Source of the DNA: Peptococcaceae bacterium
GTDB lineage: Bacteria > Bacillota > Desulfotomaculia > Desulfotomaculales > Desulfocucumaceae
DNA: 8,144 bases
Reading direction: 5' to 3'
Assembly (NCBI GenBank): GCA_013336365.1
Contig: JAAXTT010000061.1
Location: 1 to 8,144, forward strand
How positions within the stretch are numbered: the first letter of the stretch is position 1; each line of letters begins with the position of its first letter. Shown here one piece after another: positions 1 through 6,021 of this stretch. The translations under genes and the position numbers were made by a program. The notes under the pieces were generated by a model, which worked only from the letters and a program-made list of their open reading frames with translations, ran no database searches and was not told where the DNA came from.

Positions 1-1518
1 GCTTACCCTTATACCAACTGCTCCATAGGCTTCCGCCAGCTTGACAAAATCCGGATTTTGCAGCTCAGTATGTGAATAGCGGCTGTTATAAAAAAGCTCC
101 TGCCACTGTCTTACCATTCCTAAAAACCCGTTATTTAATATAGCCACATTTACCGGTAATTGATAATTTACAGCAGTTGCCAATTCCTGAGTATTCATCT
201 GAATACTCCCATCCCCGGCAATATTAAAGACAACCTCATCCGGACAGGCCACCTGAACTCCTATTGAAGCCGGAAATCCATAGCCCATGGTACCCAGACC
301 ACCGGAAGAAATAAAGGAGCGTGGCCGGGTATAGGTGTAATATTGTGCTGCCCACATTTGGTGCTGCCCTACCTCAGTGGCTATCCTGGCATTTCCTTCG
401 GTAGCCTTGTATATTTCTCTGATTACCTGCTGAGGCTTTAACTTACCGCCACCTTCGTAATCAATTGGAAATTCCTTTTTCCATTTCTTTATTTTTTCCT
501 GCCAGGCACCGGGCAATTTAGCCCGAAGTCTTGGCAAAAGCTGATTAAGAACCGTCTTTATATCACCTATAACCGGAACATCTGCCCGGACATTCTTACC
601 TATTTCAGCCGGGTCAATGTCTATATGCACTATTTTTGCATCCTGTGCAAATACCTCTATCTTTCCGGTATTTCTATTGCTGAATCTGGCTCCAACAGTA
701 ATAATAAGATCAGTCTCACAGATTGCATAGTTGGCATATTTAGTGCCATGCATACCCAGCATACCCAAAGATAGGGGATGATCCCCGGGAAAGCCACCAA
801 GCCCCATCAAGGTAGTTGTTACTGGAGCTACCAGCAGCTCTGCAAGCTTTTTTAACTCCTCATGAGCACCGGAGCTTATAACTCCACCCCCGGCATAGAT
901 AACCGGTCTCTCAGCCTCCAATATAAGCTTTACCGCTTTGTTCAACTGATCTTCACTAGCCTTGAAAACCGGATGATATCCCGGTAGCCTTACCGGACCA
1001 GGCACTACATAGTCTGTTTTTTCTGCCGAAATATCACTTGGCATATCCACCAAAACCGGCCCCGGTCTCCCGGTAGTGGCTATATGAAATGCTTCCTTTA
1101 TAGTCATAGCCAAATCTTTCACATCTTTAACAATATAATTGTGCTTAGTGATCGGCAAGGTGATCCCTGTTATATCTGCCTCTTGAAATGAGTCTCTGCC
1201 CAAAGCAGCCCTGGGAACCTGTCCGGTAATCGCCACCAAAGGAACTGAATCCATATAGGCATTGGCAATTCCTGTTACTAAATTGGTTGCACCGGGACCT
1301 GAAGTGGCCACACATACCCCCGGCCGTCCTGAAGCCCTGGCATAGCCGTCCGCTGCATGGACGGCTCCCTGCTCGTGTCTGGTCAATATATGTCGAATGT
1401 CCGCATCATAGAGTGCATCATAAATTGCCAACACCTGTCCTCCGGGGTAACCGAAGATAGTATCCACACCCTGGTCTATTAAAGAATCAACCAGTATTTC
1501 AGCTCCGCTTTTTTTCAT
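1..1518 (-). CDS. ilvB: Acetolactate synthase (AHAS) large, catalytic subunit, 3'-truncated by the window edge
   Basis: Condenses two pyruvates to acetolactate (Val/Leu branch), or pyruvate with 2-oxobutyrate to acetohydroxybutyrate (Ile branch), using ThDP, Mg2+ and FAD. My translation is open for 506 codons from ATG 1518 to the left edge without a stop. Visible landmarks are FGYPGG (22-27), RHEQGA (47-52) with the ThDP-activating Glu49, GQVPR followed by SFQEAD, the central-domain motif HIDIDPAEIGKN, and the ThDP/Mg motif GDGSIQMN (435-442) ending in NN (462-463). GMVRQWQELF (467-476) carries the conserved Trp472. Domains run in the usual order: ThDP-pyrimidine, central, ThDP-pyrophosphate. 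About 50 C-terminal residues are missing compared with the family. AAGGAG (1528-1533), 9 nt before the ATG, fixes the start. It follows ilvD by 18 nt, so the two are probably co-transcribed under the Ile T-box. The regulatory subunit gene (ilvN/ilvH) would be expected further left but is not in view. Confidence 0.97.
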   Translation of the reverse strand, partial: MKKSGAEILVDSLIDQGVDTIFGYPGGQVLAIYDALYDADIRHILTRHEQGAVHAADGYARASGRPGVCVATSGPGATNLVTGIANAYMDSVPLVAITGQVPRAALGRDSFQEADITGITLPITKHNYIVKDVKDLAMTIKEAFHIATTGRPGPVLVDMPSDISAEKTDYVVPGPVRLPGYHPVFKASEDQLNKAVKLILEAERPVIYAGGGVISSGAHEELKKLAELLVAPVTTTLMGLGGFPGDHPLSLGMLGMHGTKYANYAICETDLIITVGARFSNRNTGKIEVFAQDAKIVHIDIDPAEIGKNVRADVPVIGDIKTVLNQLLPRLRAKLPGAWQEKIKKWKKEFPIDYEGGGKLKPQQVIREIYKATEGNARIATEVGQHQMWAAQYYTYTRPRSFISSGGLGTMGYGFPASIGVQVACPDEVVFNIAGDGSIQMNTQELATAVNYQLPVNVAILNNGFLGMVRQWQELFYNSRYSHTELQNPDFVKLAEAYGAVGIRVS

Positions 1519-1536
1519 ATATACCCGCTCCTTAGC

Positions 1537-3201
1537 TTATTCCTTTTTTAGAATTGCCCCTGCACTGGCTGAAGACACCAGCATGGAATAACGCACCAAA
1601 TAACCCTTGGTAACCCTTGGTTCCGGTCGCTGCCATTCCTTTAGACGATTTTCCATATCCTGATCACTTATTCTTATGGAAATGGAGTTCTCAGGAATAT
1701 TTATATCAATTATATCTCCCTCTCTGACAGCGGCAATAGGGCCACCCTCAGCAGCCTCGGGAGAAACGTGTCCAATAGACGCACCTCTTGTTGCTCCTGA
1801 AAACCTGCCATCAGTAATAAGTGCAACCTCTTTGTCCATCCCAAGTCCCATAACTGTTGCTGTAGGAGTGAGCATTTCTCTCATCCCCGGTCCTCCTTTT
1901 GGACCCTCATATCTTATTACAACAACATCACCCTTGTTGATTTTTCTGGCAATAAGTGCTTCAACTGCCTGTTCCTCAGAATCAAAAACCCGTGCAGGAC
2001 CACTATGAACAAGCATTTCCGGTTCGACTCCGGCTTTTTTGACCACTGCACCGTCAGGTGCAAGATTGCCTTTCAGTATTGCTATCCCACCACTTGAGCT
2101 GTATGGATTATCCACACTGCGGATAACATCCTGTCTCATAATCCTTTTGCCTGCTATAATACTTCCTACAGATTTGCCGGAAACTGTTTTTAAATCCAGA
2201 TGAATCAAATTCTTTTTTGCCAGCTCCTCCATTACGGCAGGAATACCTCCTGCCTCATCCAGATCCTGCATATAGTGATTGCCCATGGGGCTTAGTTTAC
2301 AAAGGTTTGGTGTCTTAGCACTCACTTTATTTATCATTTCCAAATCCAAGGTTATTCCCGCTTCGTAAGCAATAGCCGGAAGGTGCAATACTGTGTTGCT
2401 TGAGCAACCCAAGGCCATATCCATAGTTAAGCCGTTCTCAAAAGCCTTGATGCTCATAATATCCAGAGGCAATAATCCTTCTCTGACCAGCTCCACTGCC
2501 CTTATTCCACTCAGTTTGGCCAGTCTTCTTCTGGCAGCTGCCACTGCAGGAATTGTGCCATTTCCCGGAAGCGCCATTCCCATTACCTCAGTAAGACAAT
2601 TCATTGAGTTGGCAGTGAACATCCCTGAGCAGGAGCCACAGCCTGGGCAGGCAGAATCTTCAATATCATAGAGTTCATCCTCCGTCATCTTTCCTGCCCT
2701 TACTTTTCCGGCCCCCTCGAAAACTGTACTTAAAGATATATTTTCCCCATGCAATCTTCCAGCCATCATCGGTCCACCACTGATAATAATCGAGGGTATA
2801 TTAACTCTGGCTGCCGCCATCAGCATACCGGGCACTACCTTGTCACAGGAGGCAACCATTACAAGACCATCAAACTGGTGAGCCTCGGCCATCACCTCAA
2901 TAGAATCAGCAATCAGCTCCCTGCTGGCCAAGGAATACTTCATTCCACTATGATTCATTGCAATACCATCACAGACGGCAATAGCCGGGAACTCCACGGG
3001 AGTTCCTCCTGCTATTCTGACACCTGCCTTGACAGCAGCAGTAATTTCATTAAGGTGAATATGTCCCGGAACTATTTCATTAAAAGAATTGACTACCCCA
3101 ATCATTGGTCTTTCCAGCTCCTGATCGATATAACCCAGTGCTCGGAGTAAGGACCGGTGAGGAGCCTTTTCTATTCCTTTTTTTATTGAATCACTACGCA
3201 T
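1537..3201 (-). CDS. ilvD: Dihydroxyacid dehydratase
   Basis: Dehydrates 2,3-dihydroxyisovalerate and 2,3-dihydroxy-3-methylvalerate to the 2-oxoacids that precede Val/Leu and Ile; an Fe-S, Mg2+-dependent cytosolic enzyme. The complete 554-residue protein is of family length and matches end to end. Motifs: VNSFNEIVPGH (37-47), CDG (77-79) with the Mg ligand Asp78, SCDK (118-121) with cluster ligand Cys119 and the lysine that is carboxylated in homologues (Lys121), and CPGCGSCSGMFTANSMNC (185-202) with cluster ligand Cys191. RYEGPKGGPGMREM (430-443) holds the Mg ligand Glu442, and DGRFSG (464-469) holds the catalytic Ser468. Roles are assigned by alignment to the E. coli enzyme from memory. 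The cysteine-rich segment resembles the E. coli-type, oxygen-sensitive enzymes. ATG 3201 is preceded by AGGGGTGA, a partial but usable Shine-Dalgarno. It is the first gene after the T-box leader, with an unusually long (about 250 nt) stretch between terminator and start. Confidence 0.98.
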   Translation of the reverse strand: MRSDSIKKGIEKAPHRSLLRALGYIDQELERPMIGVVNSFNEIVPGHIHLNEITAAVKAGVRIAGGTPVEFPAIAVCDGIAMNHSGMKYSLASRELIADSIEVMAEAHQFDGLVMVASCDKVVPGMLMAAARVNIPSIIISGGPMMAGRLHGENISLSTVFEGAGKVRAGKMTEDELYDIEDSACPGCGSCSGMFTANSMNCLTEVMGMALPGNGTIPAVAAARRRLAKLSGIRAVELVREGLLPLDIMSIKAFENGLTMDMALGCSSNTVLHLPAIAYEAGITLDLEMINKVSAKTPNLCKLSPMGNHYMQDLDEAGGIPAVMEELAKKNLIHLDLKTVSGKSVGSIIAGKRIMRQDVIRSVDNPYSSSGGIAILKGNLAPDGAVVKKAGVEPEMLVHSGPARVFDSEEQAVEALIARKINKGDVVVIRYEGPKGGPGMREMLTPTATVMGLGMDKEVALITDGRFSGATRGASIGHVSPEAAEGGPIAAVREGDIIDINIPENSISIRISDQDMENRLKEWQRPEPRVTKGYLVRYSMLVSSASAGAILKKE

Positions 3202-3449
3202 TGTCTCACCCCTATTTTTTATTAAATTATCTTTATAAACAAAAAAAACCCGGTGATAATCCTGTAATTAAGAGGAATCCATCTGCCAAGGTCTTTCTCT
3301 GAAAAAAATCGCCGATAATATCTATTTCTGTAATTTAAAGCTAGTACCCCCAGATTGACTGGACCCATTCCTCCCAAAATCTATGAAATTGTTAACAGTA
3401 ATAATCAGTATGGGATTAATAATCAATAAATCACTAAGCATATAAAATT
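3202..3449 (-). other. Extended ilvD 5' leader downstream of the T-box terminator
   Basis: T-box terminators usually lie close to the gene they control, but here about 250 AT-rich nt follow before ilvD. I see no convincing gene. It contains a T7 run (3302-3308), a terminator-like hairpin with a T8 run (3241-3291), a purine-rich GGGAGGAAT (3367-3375) complementary to part of that hairpin, and two similar short segments that both carry AATTACAG followed by ATTATC. A weak promoter-like pair (TTGATT, 17 nt, TATTAC, near 3397-3425) matches consensus at only 4 of 6 positions in each box, so I do not call it. Confidence 0.6.
3241..3291 (-). terminator. Possible second intrinsic terminator before ilvD
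   Basis: On the minus strand, CCTTGG, GAT and TCCT can pair with AGGA, ATC and CCGGG around the loop CTTAATTAC. This gives about 12 interrupted base pairs followed at once by eight Ts, ending about 40 nt before the ilvD ATG. The stem has internal loops and a G-U pair, so it is clearly weaker than the T-box terminator. It could be a partial terminator, a pause site, an mRNA 3'-end/processing structure, or chance in AT-rich DNA. Confidence 0.35.
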
Positions 3450-3495
3450 AACCTCCCGCCCGGCAGTCCATAAACACTGCCAGGGACGAGAGGTT
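3441..3495 (-). terminator. T-box rho-independent terminator
   Basis: The 5' strand (3476-3495, beginning AACCTC and ending GGCAGT) pairs with the 3' strand (3450-3467, beginning ACTGCC and ending GGAGGTT) across an 8-nt GTTTATGG loop. I count about 18 pairs with one 2-nt bulge. The following tract is TTAATTTTATA, less pure than a typical T run, but the stem is long and GC-rich. Confidence 0.95.
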
Positions 3496-3514
3496 ACTCA
3501 CGCGGTACCACCCT
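3482..3514 (-). promoter_or_regulatory. T-box antiterminator with UGGU acceptor-end bulge
   Basis: AGGG (3511-3514) can pair with CCCT (3482-3485), and GCG of ACCGCG with the adjoining CGT, forming the alternative to the terminator. The bulge TGGT (3507-3510) is complementary to a tRNA 3' end of ACCA, meaning discriminator base A, which is the usual base for tRNA-Ile. The CCCT strand is shared with the terminator stem, so the two folds exclude each other. Confidence 0.92.
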
Positions 3515-3636
3515 GATTGCTTGCTGTTTCACAACAAAAAGCCTCTTGTGTGTCTGTATCCAGACACTGCCTTGGTAACGGAGGCTATCCCGGCAAAGCT
3601 TACTTAGTCAAACCTTCAGCCTTGCGGCTCCAGGGC

Positions 3637-3639
3637 GAT
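3637..3639 (-). promoter_or_regulatory. T-box specifier triplet AUC (isoleucine)
   Basis: AUC sits at the 3' side of the specifier loop, immediately before the closing CCCT strand of Stem I and followed by a purine (G), as is usual for specifier codons. Isoleucine fits the downstream ilvD-ilvB genes. The neighbouring-register triplets (ACA Thr, CAU His, UCG Ser) do not fit the genes. The assignment is by structure and context, without a covariance-model search. Confidence 0.85.
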
Positions 3640-3734
3640 GTTTTCACCTGGGATGGCACCGGTTCACAGCACTTCCGGCTCTCTGTTGCCTTGTCACCCG
3701 GTTACTTGCTCCCTTTCACTGCCTTTATCATGCT

Positions 3735-3750
3735 ATTCAGTATACAGAAT
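3735..3750. promoter_or_regulatory. Near-perfect 16-bp inverted repeat covering the -10 element (possible operator)
   Basis: ATTCTGTATACTGAAT on the minus strand is palindromic except for one symmetric mismatched pair: ATTC and GAAT arms around a GTATAC core. It overlaps the -10 hexamer of the ilv promoter, where a bound dimer would block initiation. It does not match the CodY consensus, and the arms are in the opposite order to the arginine-repressor box. The protein, if any, is unknown. Confidence 0.3.
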
Positions 3751-3767
3751 CGTTAAACTAGTGTCAA
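3739..3767 (-). promoter_or_regulatory. Sigma-A-type promoter for the ilvDB T-box transcript
   Basis: A perfect -35 TTGACA (3762-3767) and a 5/6 -10 TATACT (3739-3744) are separated by exactly 17 nt. The start predicted near 3732 lies just before Stem I of the T-box. The promoter is 64 nt after the argD stop, so ilvDB has its own transcription start separate from arg. A promoter this close to consensus is typical of leaders controlled mainly by attenuation. Confidence 0.92.
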
Positions 3768-3831
3768 GAAAATGTTAAAATCCGGCGTATATACCTATAA
3801 GCTAATTATTTCTAGCAATAAACAGTCATTT
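3768..3831 (-). other. argD to ilv-promoter spacer; no terminator recognised
   Basis: These 64 AT-rich nt contain only a short GCTA/TAGC inverted repeat with no T run after it. Nothing here looks like a strong terminator for the arg operon, so arg transcripts may run on into the T-box leader. Confidence 0.55.
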
Positions 3832-5025
3832 TCAAAGGTTTTCTCGAATTGCTTCCCGGACAATATCCAAGGCCTTGTCCACATCTGCTTCGGTAATAAT
3901 GAGAGGTGGTAGGAATCTCAGAGTTTTATCCCCAACACAATTGATTAACAGACCCTTTTCCTGGCAAGCCGGCAAAAGTTTGCGACACTCAACAGAAAAC
4001 TCCATTCCCAGCATCAGGCCCTTACCTCGAACATCAATAATAATATCGCTGCTTTCCTTCATTTCTATCAGTTGTTTTTTAAAATATTCACCAACCTTGG
4101 AGGAGTTATCTACCAATCCACCATTTAATATTTCTTCAACAGCAGCTAAGGCCGCTGCACTGGCCAATGGATTGCCACCAAAGGTAGACGCATGGTCTCC
4201 CGGACTAAAGGATGAGGCAATATCTTCCTTTGCCAGCATAGCGCCTATGGGAAATCCTCCACCCAGAGCCTTTGCCAAAGTAAATATATCAGGCTCTATA
4301 CCATAATGCTGATAACCCATAAATTTTCCTGTGCGCCCCAGACCGCACTGAACCTCGTCAAATATCAACAATATATCATGCTCTTTACAGATATCCTTTA
4401 TCGCCTTGATATATTCAGGATTAAGCTCATTCACACCACCCTCGCCCTGTATAGGCTCCAGGATAATTGCACAGGTATTGGAACCTGCTCTTTCTCTTAT
4501 TTCCTCAATATTGTTGATATTGACATAACTAAAGCCAGCCGGCAAAGGCTCAAAGCCTTTTTGGTATTTTGGCTGACCTGTAGCTGTTATTGTGGCAAGG
4601 GTCCGCCCATGAAATGAATTTATTGCAGTTATTATTTCAAACTTTTCCAGATTTCCCTTTGACTTCCCATATTTCCGAGCTAATTTAATTGCACCCTCAT
4701 TTGCCTCGGCACCACTATTACAGAAAAACACTCTGTCAGCACAGGTGTTTTCCACCAACAAAGCTGCCAGCCTTACTTGAGGCTCTATGTGATACATATT
4801 TGATACATGAATCAACGTTTCTGCCTGGGCAACTATAGCCTTAACCACAGCAGGGTGGCAGTGCCCCAATGAATTTACGGCAAGACCGCTCACAAAGTCA
4901 AGATACTCTCGTCCTTCCGCATCCCAGACCCTTGCCCCACTTCCTCTGACTAAGGCCAATGACAGCCGGCCATATGTATTCATTACATATTTATTTCCTG
5001 TGTCAATTATTTCTGAACTTTTCAC
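3832..5025 (-). CDS. argD: Acetylornithine aminotransferase
   Basis: A cytosolic, PLP-dependent class-III aminotransferase converting N-acetylglutamate semialdehyde plus glutamate to N-acetylornithine; homologues often also serve lysine synthesis as succinyl-DAP aminotransferase. With start GTG 5025 it has 397 residues, the usual length. Motifs: YVMNTYGR near the N-terminus, GLAVNSLGHCHP, the phosphate-binding NSGAEANE (103-110), FHGRT (138-142) contacting the cofactor, DEVQCGLGRTG with PLP-nitrogen Asp223, LAKALGGG with the Schiff-base Lys252, and STFGGNPL. The frame also permits GTG 5034, but that codon lies inside the Shine-Dalgarno GAGGTGA. The 5025 start has 5 nt after GAGGTGA and gives the family's usual short N-terminus (KSSEIIDTGNKYVMNTYGR). 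It is the last arg gene here, 55 nt after argB, and ends 64 nt before the ilv promoter. ArgD is firmly assigned; other class-III transaminases are less likely given the arg context. Confidence 0.96.
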   Translation of the reverse strand: MKSSEIIDTGNKYVMNTYGRLSLALVRGSGARVWDAEGREYLDFVSGLAVNSLGHCHPAVVKAIVAQAETLIHVSNMYHIEPQVRLAALLVENTCADRVFFCNSGAEANEGAIKLARKYGKSKGNLEKFEIITAINSFHGRTLATITATGQPKYQKGFEPLPAGFSYVNINNIEEIRERAGSNTCAIILEPIQGEGGVNELNPEYIKAIKDICKEHDILLIFDEVQCGLGRTGKFMGYQHYGIEPDIFTLAKALGGGFPIGAMLAKEDIASSFSPGDHASTFGGNPLASAAALAAVEEILNGGLVDNSSKVGEYFKKQLIEMKESSDIIIDVRGKGLMLGMEFSVECRKLLPACQEKGLLINCVGDKTLRFLPPLIITEADVDKALDIVREAIRENL

Positions 5026-5030
5026 TATAT

Positions 5031-5037
5031 TCACCTC
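5031..5037 (-). promoter_or_regulatory. argD Shine-Dalgarno GAGGTGA, which decides the start
   Basis: GAGGTGA matches the 16S 3' end and lies 5 nt before GTG 5025. The upstream in-frame GTG at 5034-5032 is part of this sequence and has no Shine-Dalgarno of its own, so 5025 is the more likely start. Confidence 0.8.
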
Positions 5038-5080
5038 AAGCTATATTTTATCTAATAACTATATACAAATCAGACTCCAT

Positions 5081-5968
5081 CTACTTAGTTACCATAGTAC
5101 CAATACCCTTAGTAGTAAATACCTCCAGCAGCAATGAATGAGGAAGTCTACCGTCCAGTATGTGGGTGGTTTTAACCCCACCGTCCAAGGCCTTGACACA
5201 GCACTCTACCTTGGGGATCATTCCTCCGTCAATAACACCCTGCTTGATTAGCTCAGGCACCTGATTCCTTGTCAAAGGAGAAATCAAAGTGCTTGGGTCA
5301 TTGCGATCTCCCAATATCCCTTCAACATCAGTCAATATAATAAGCTTGTCAGCTTTTAAGGCCACAGCTAAAGCACTGGCAACAGTATCTCCATTTATAT
5401 TGTAGCTTTCACCATCCTCACCAATACCGACAGGAGCAACAACAGGAATATAGCCTTCCTTGATTACCGTATCGACAATATTGGGATTTACCTGGGTTAT
5501 CTCCCCCACATAGCCAATATCAACCAAATCTATTGAACCATCTATTCCCCTGACTTTCCCCGGTTTCTTTTCAGCCATCAGTAAATCACCGTCTGCTCCG
5601 GACAACCCGACAGCACGGCCTCCGAAACCATTGACATGACCCACAAGCTCCTTATTTATTTTGCCCACCAAAACCATTTCAACAACTTCCATAGTCTCTT
5701 TATCTGTAACTCTCAAGCCGCCCAAAAATTTGGACTCGATATTAAATCTTTTCAGCATCTCGGTAATCTCTGGTCCGCCACCATGAACCAAAACCGGGTT
5801 CATACCTACATACTTCATCAGCACAACATCTGTAAGGACAGCTTTTTTTAATTCAGCATTTACCATAGCATGTCCGCCATACTTTATTACTACCGTGCTA
5901 CCATAGAATTCCTTGATATAGGGCAAAGCCTCCACCAATATCGAAGCTTTTTCAAATGCGCTGGACAA
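5081..5968 (-). CDS. argB: Acetylglutamate kinase, probably arginine-inhibited
   Basis: Phosphorylates N-acetylglutamate with ATP; the committed step of the recycling arginine pathway, in the cytosol. It has 295 residues. The amino-acid-kinase fold is shown by VVIKYGGHAM (26-35) with Lys29, VHGGGPEI (61-68), FLGGLRVTD (81-89) with substrate-binding Arg86, INGD (191-194), ILTDVEGI (211-218) with Asp214, and DGGMIPKVE (247-255) with Lys253. An N-terminal helix of about 22 residues precedes the first strand, and the C-terminus has His269, Glu282 and GIGTM (288-292). Together these are the features associated with arginine feedback in hexameric enzymes such as that of Pseudomonas aeruginosa; the short E. 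coli type lacks the helix. The start is TTG 5968: an in-frame TGA at 5977-5975 rules out anything further upstream, and later TTG/GTG codons would cut the helix. It lies 53 nt after argJ and 55 nt before argD. Confidence 0.96.
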   Translation of the reverse strand: MSSAFEKASILVEALPYIKEFYGSTVVIKYGGHAMVNAELKKAVLTDVVLMKYVGMNPVLVHGGGPEITEMLKRFNIESKFLGGLRVTDKETMEVVEMVLVGKINKELVGHVNGFGGRAVGLSGADGDLLMAEKKPGKVRGIDGSIDLVDIGYVGEITQVNPNIVDTVIKEGYIPVVAPVGIGEDGESYNINGDTVASALAVALKADKLIILTDVEGILGDRNDPSTLISPLTRNQVPELIKQGVIDGGMIPKVECCVKALDGGVKTTHILDGRLPHSLLLEVFTTKGIGTMVTK

Positions 5969-5981
5969 ATATATTCACATA

Positions 5982-5986
5982 CCTTT
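5982..5986 (-). promoter_or_regulatory. argB ribosome binding site AAAGG, weak and distant, with an ATG-TGA in between
   Basis: AAAGG is followed by about 13 nt before the TTG start, longer than ideal. An ATG (5980-5978) lies 1 nt after AAAGGT and is followed at once by TGA in the same frame as argB, so it cannot be the argB start. Together with the TTG codon this predicts modest argB translation. Confidence 0.5.
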
Positions 5987-6021
5987 CTTCGGCTATAAAG
6001 CCCTAATCCAACATTACTCTG

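Larger units (their letters stand above)
3441..3732 (-). promoter_or_regulatory. T-box riboswitch leader, isoleucine-specific, upstream of ilvDB
   Basis: This leader senses uncharged tRNA and prevents termination ahead of the biosynthetic genes. All canonical parts are visible in order. The Stem I base pairs AGGG (3714-3711) with CCCT (3635-3632). The next helix pairs CCGGG (3701-3697) with CCCAGG. Between them lies a specifier loop with AGTAA on one side and GAAAACATCG on the other. The distal part has GGC/GCC and CCGG/CCGG helices around AGAGAG and AAGTGCTGTGAA. A small GCAA-capped hairpin (3618-3629) comes next, then the Stem IIA/B region with GCCGGGAT...CCGTTA (3576-3594). Stem III is a perfect 7-bp stem, GTGTCTG/CAGACAC, around GATA (3550-3567). 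The T-box AGGGTGGTACCGCG (3501-3514) and the terminator follow. The transcription start is estimated near 3732 from the promoter position. Confidence 0.97.

Noticed and set aside
1676..3302. Several plus-strand open frames opposite ilvD
   Set aside because: They are antisense shadows of a fully conserved ilvD, with compositions and sequences unlike real proteins.
3222..3368. A 48-codon minus-strand frame in the ilvD leader, beginning MGPVNLGVLALNYR, just after GGGAGG
   Set aside because: The purine-rich stretch is only 1 nt from the ATG, too close to act as its ribosome site. The peptide resembles no family I know, is not rich in runs of Ile/Leu/Val as a leader peptide would be, and runs through terminator-like DNA. 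Kept only as a possible part of the leader structure.
3517..3756. Plus-strand open frame of 79 codons
   Set aside because: It lies antisense to the T-box RNA, whose conserved structure explains the sequence; there is no homology or ribosome site.
3755..3775. CodY-like box (CATTTTCT...) near the ilv -35
   Set aside because: Only about 10 of 15 positions match the AATTTTCWGAAAATT consensus; too weak to call.
3800..3816. GCTA/TAGC inverted repeat after argD as an arg terminator
   Set aside because: Only 4 bp, AT-rich loop and no following T run.
3875..5851. Plus-strand open frames opposite argD and argB
   Set aside because: Shadows of the conserved argD and argB genes; no independent start signals or family resemblance.
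5991..6002. GGCT-TTAT-AGCC hairpin between argJ and argB
   Set aside because: A 4-bp stem is too small to interpret; no T run follows, so it is not a terminator.
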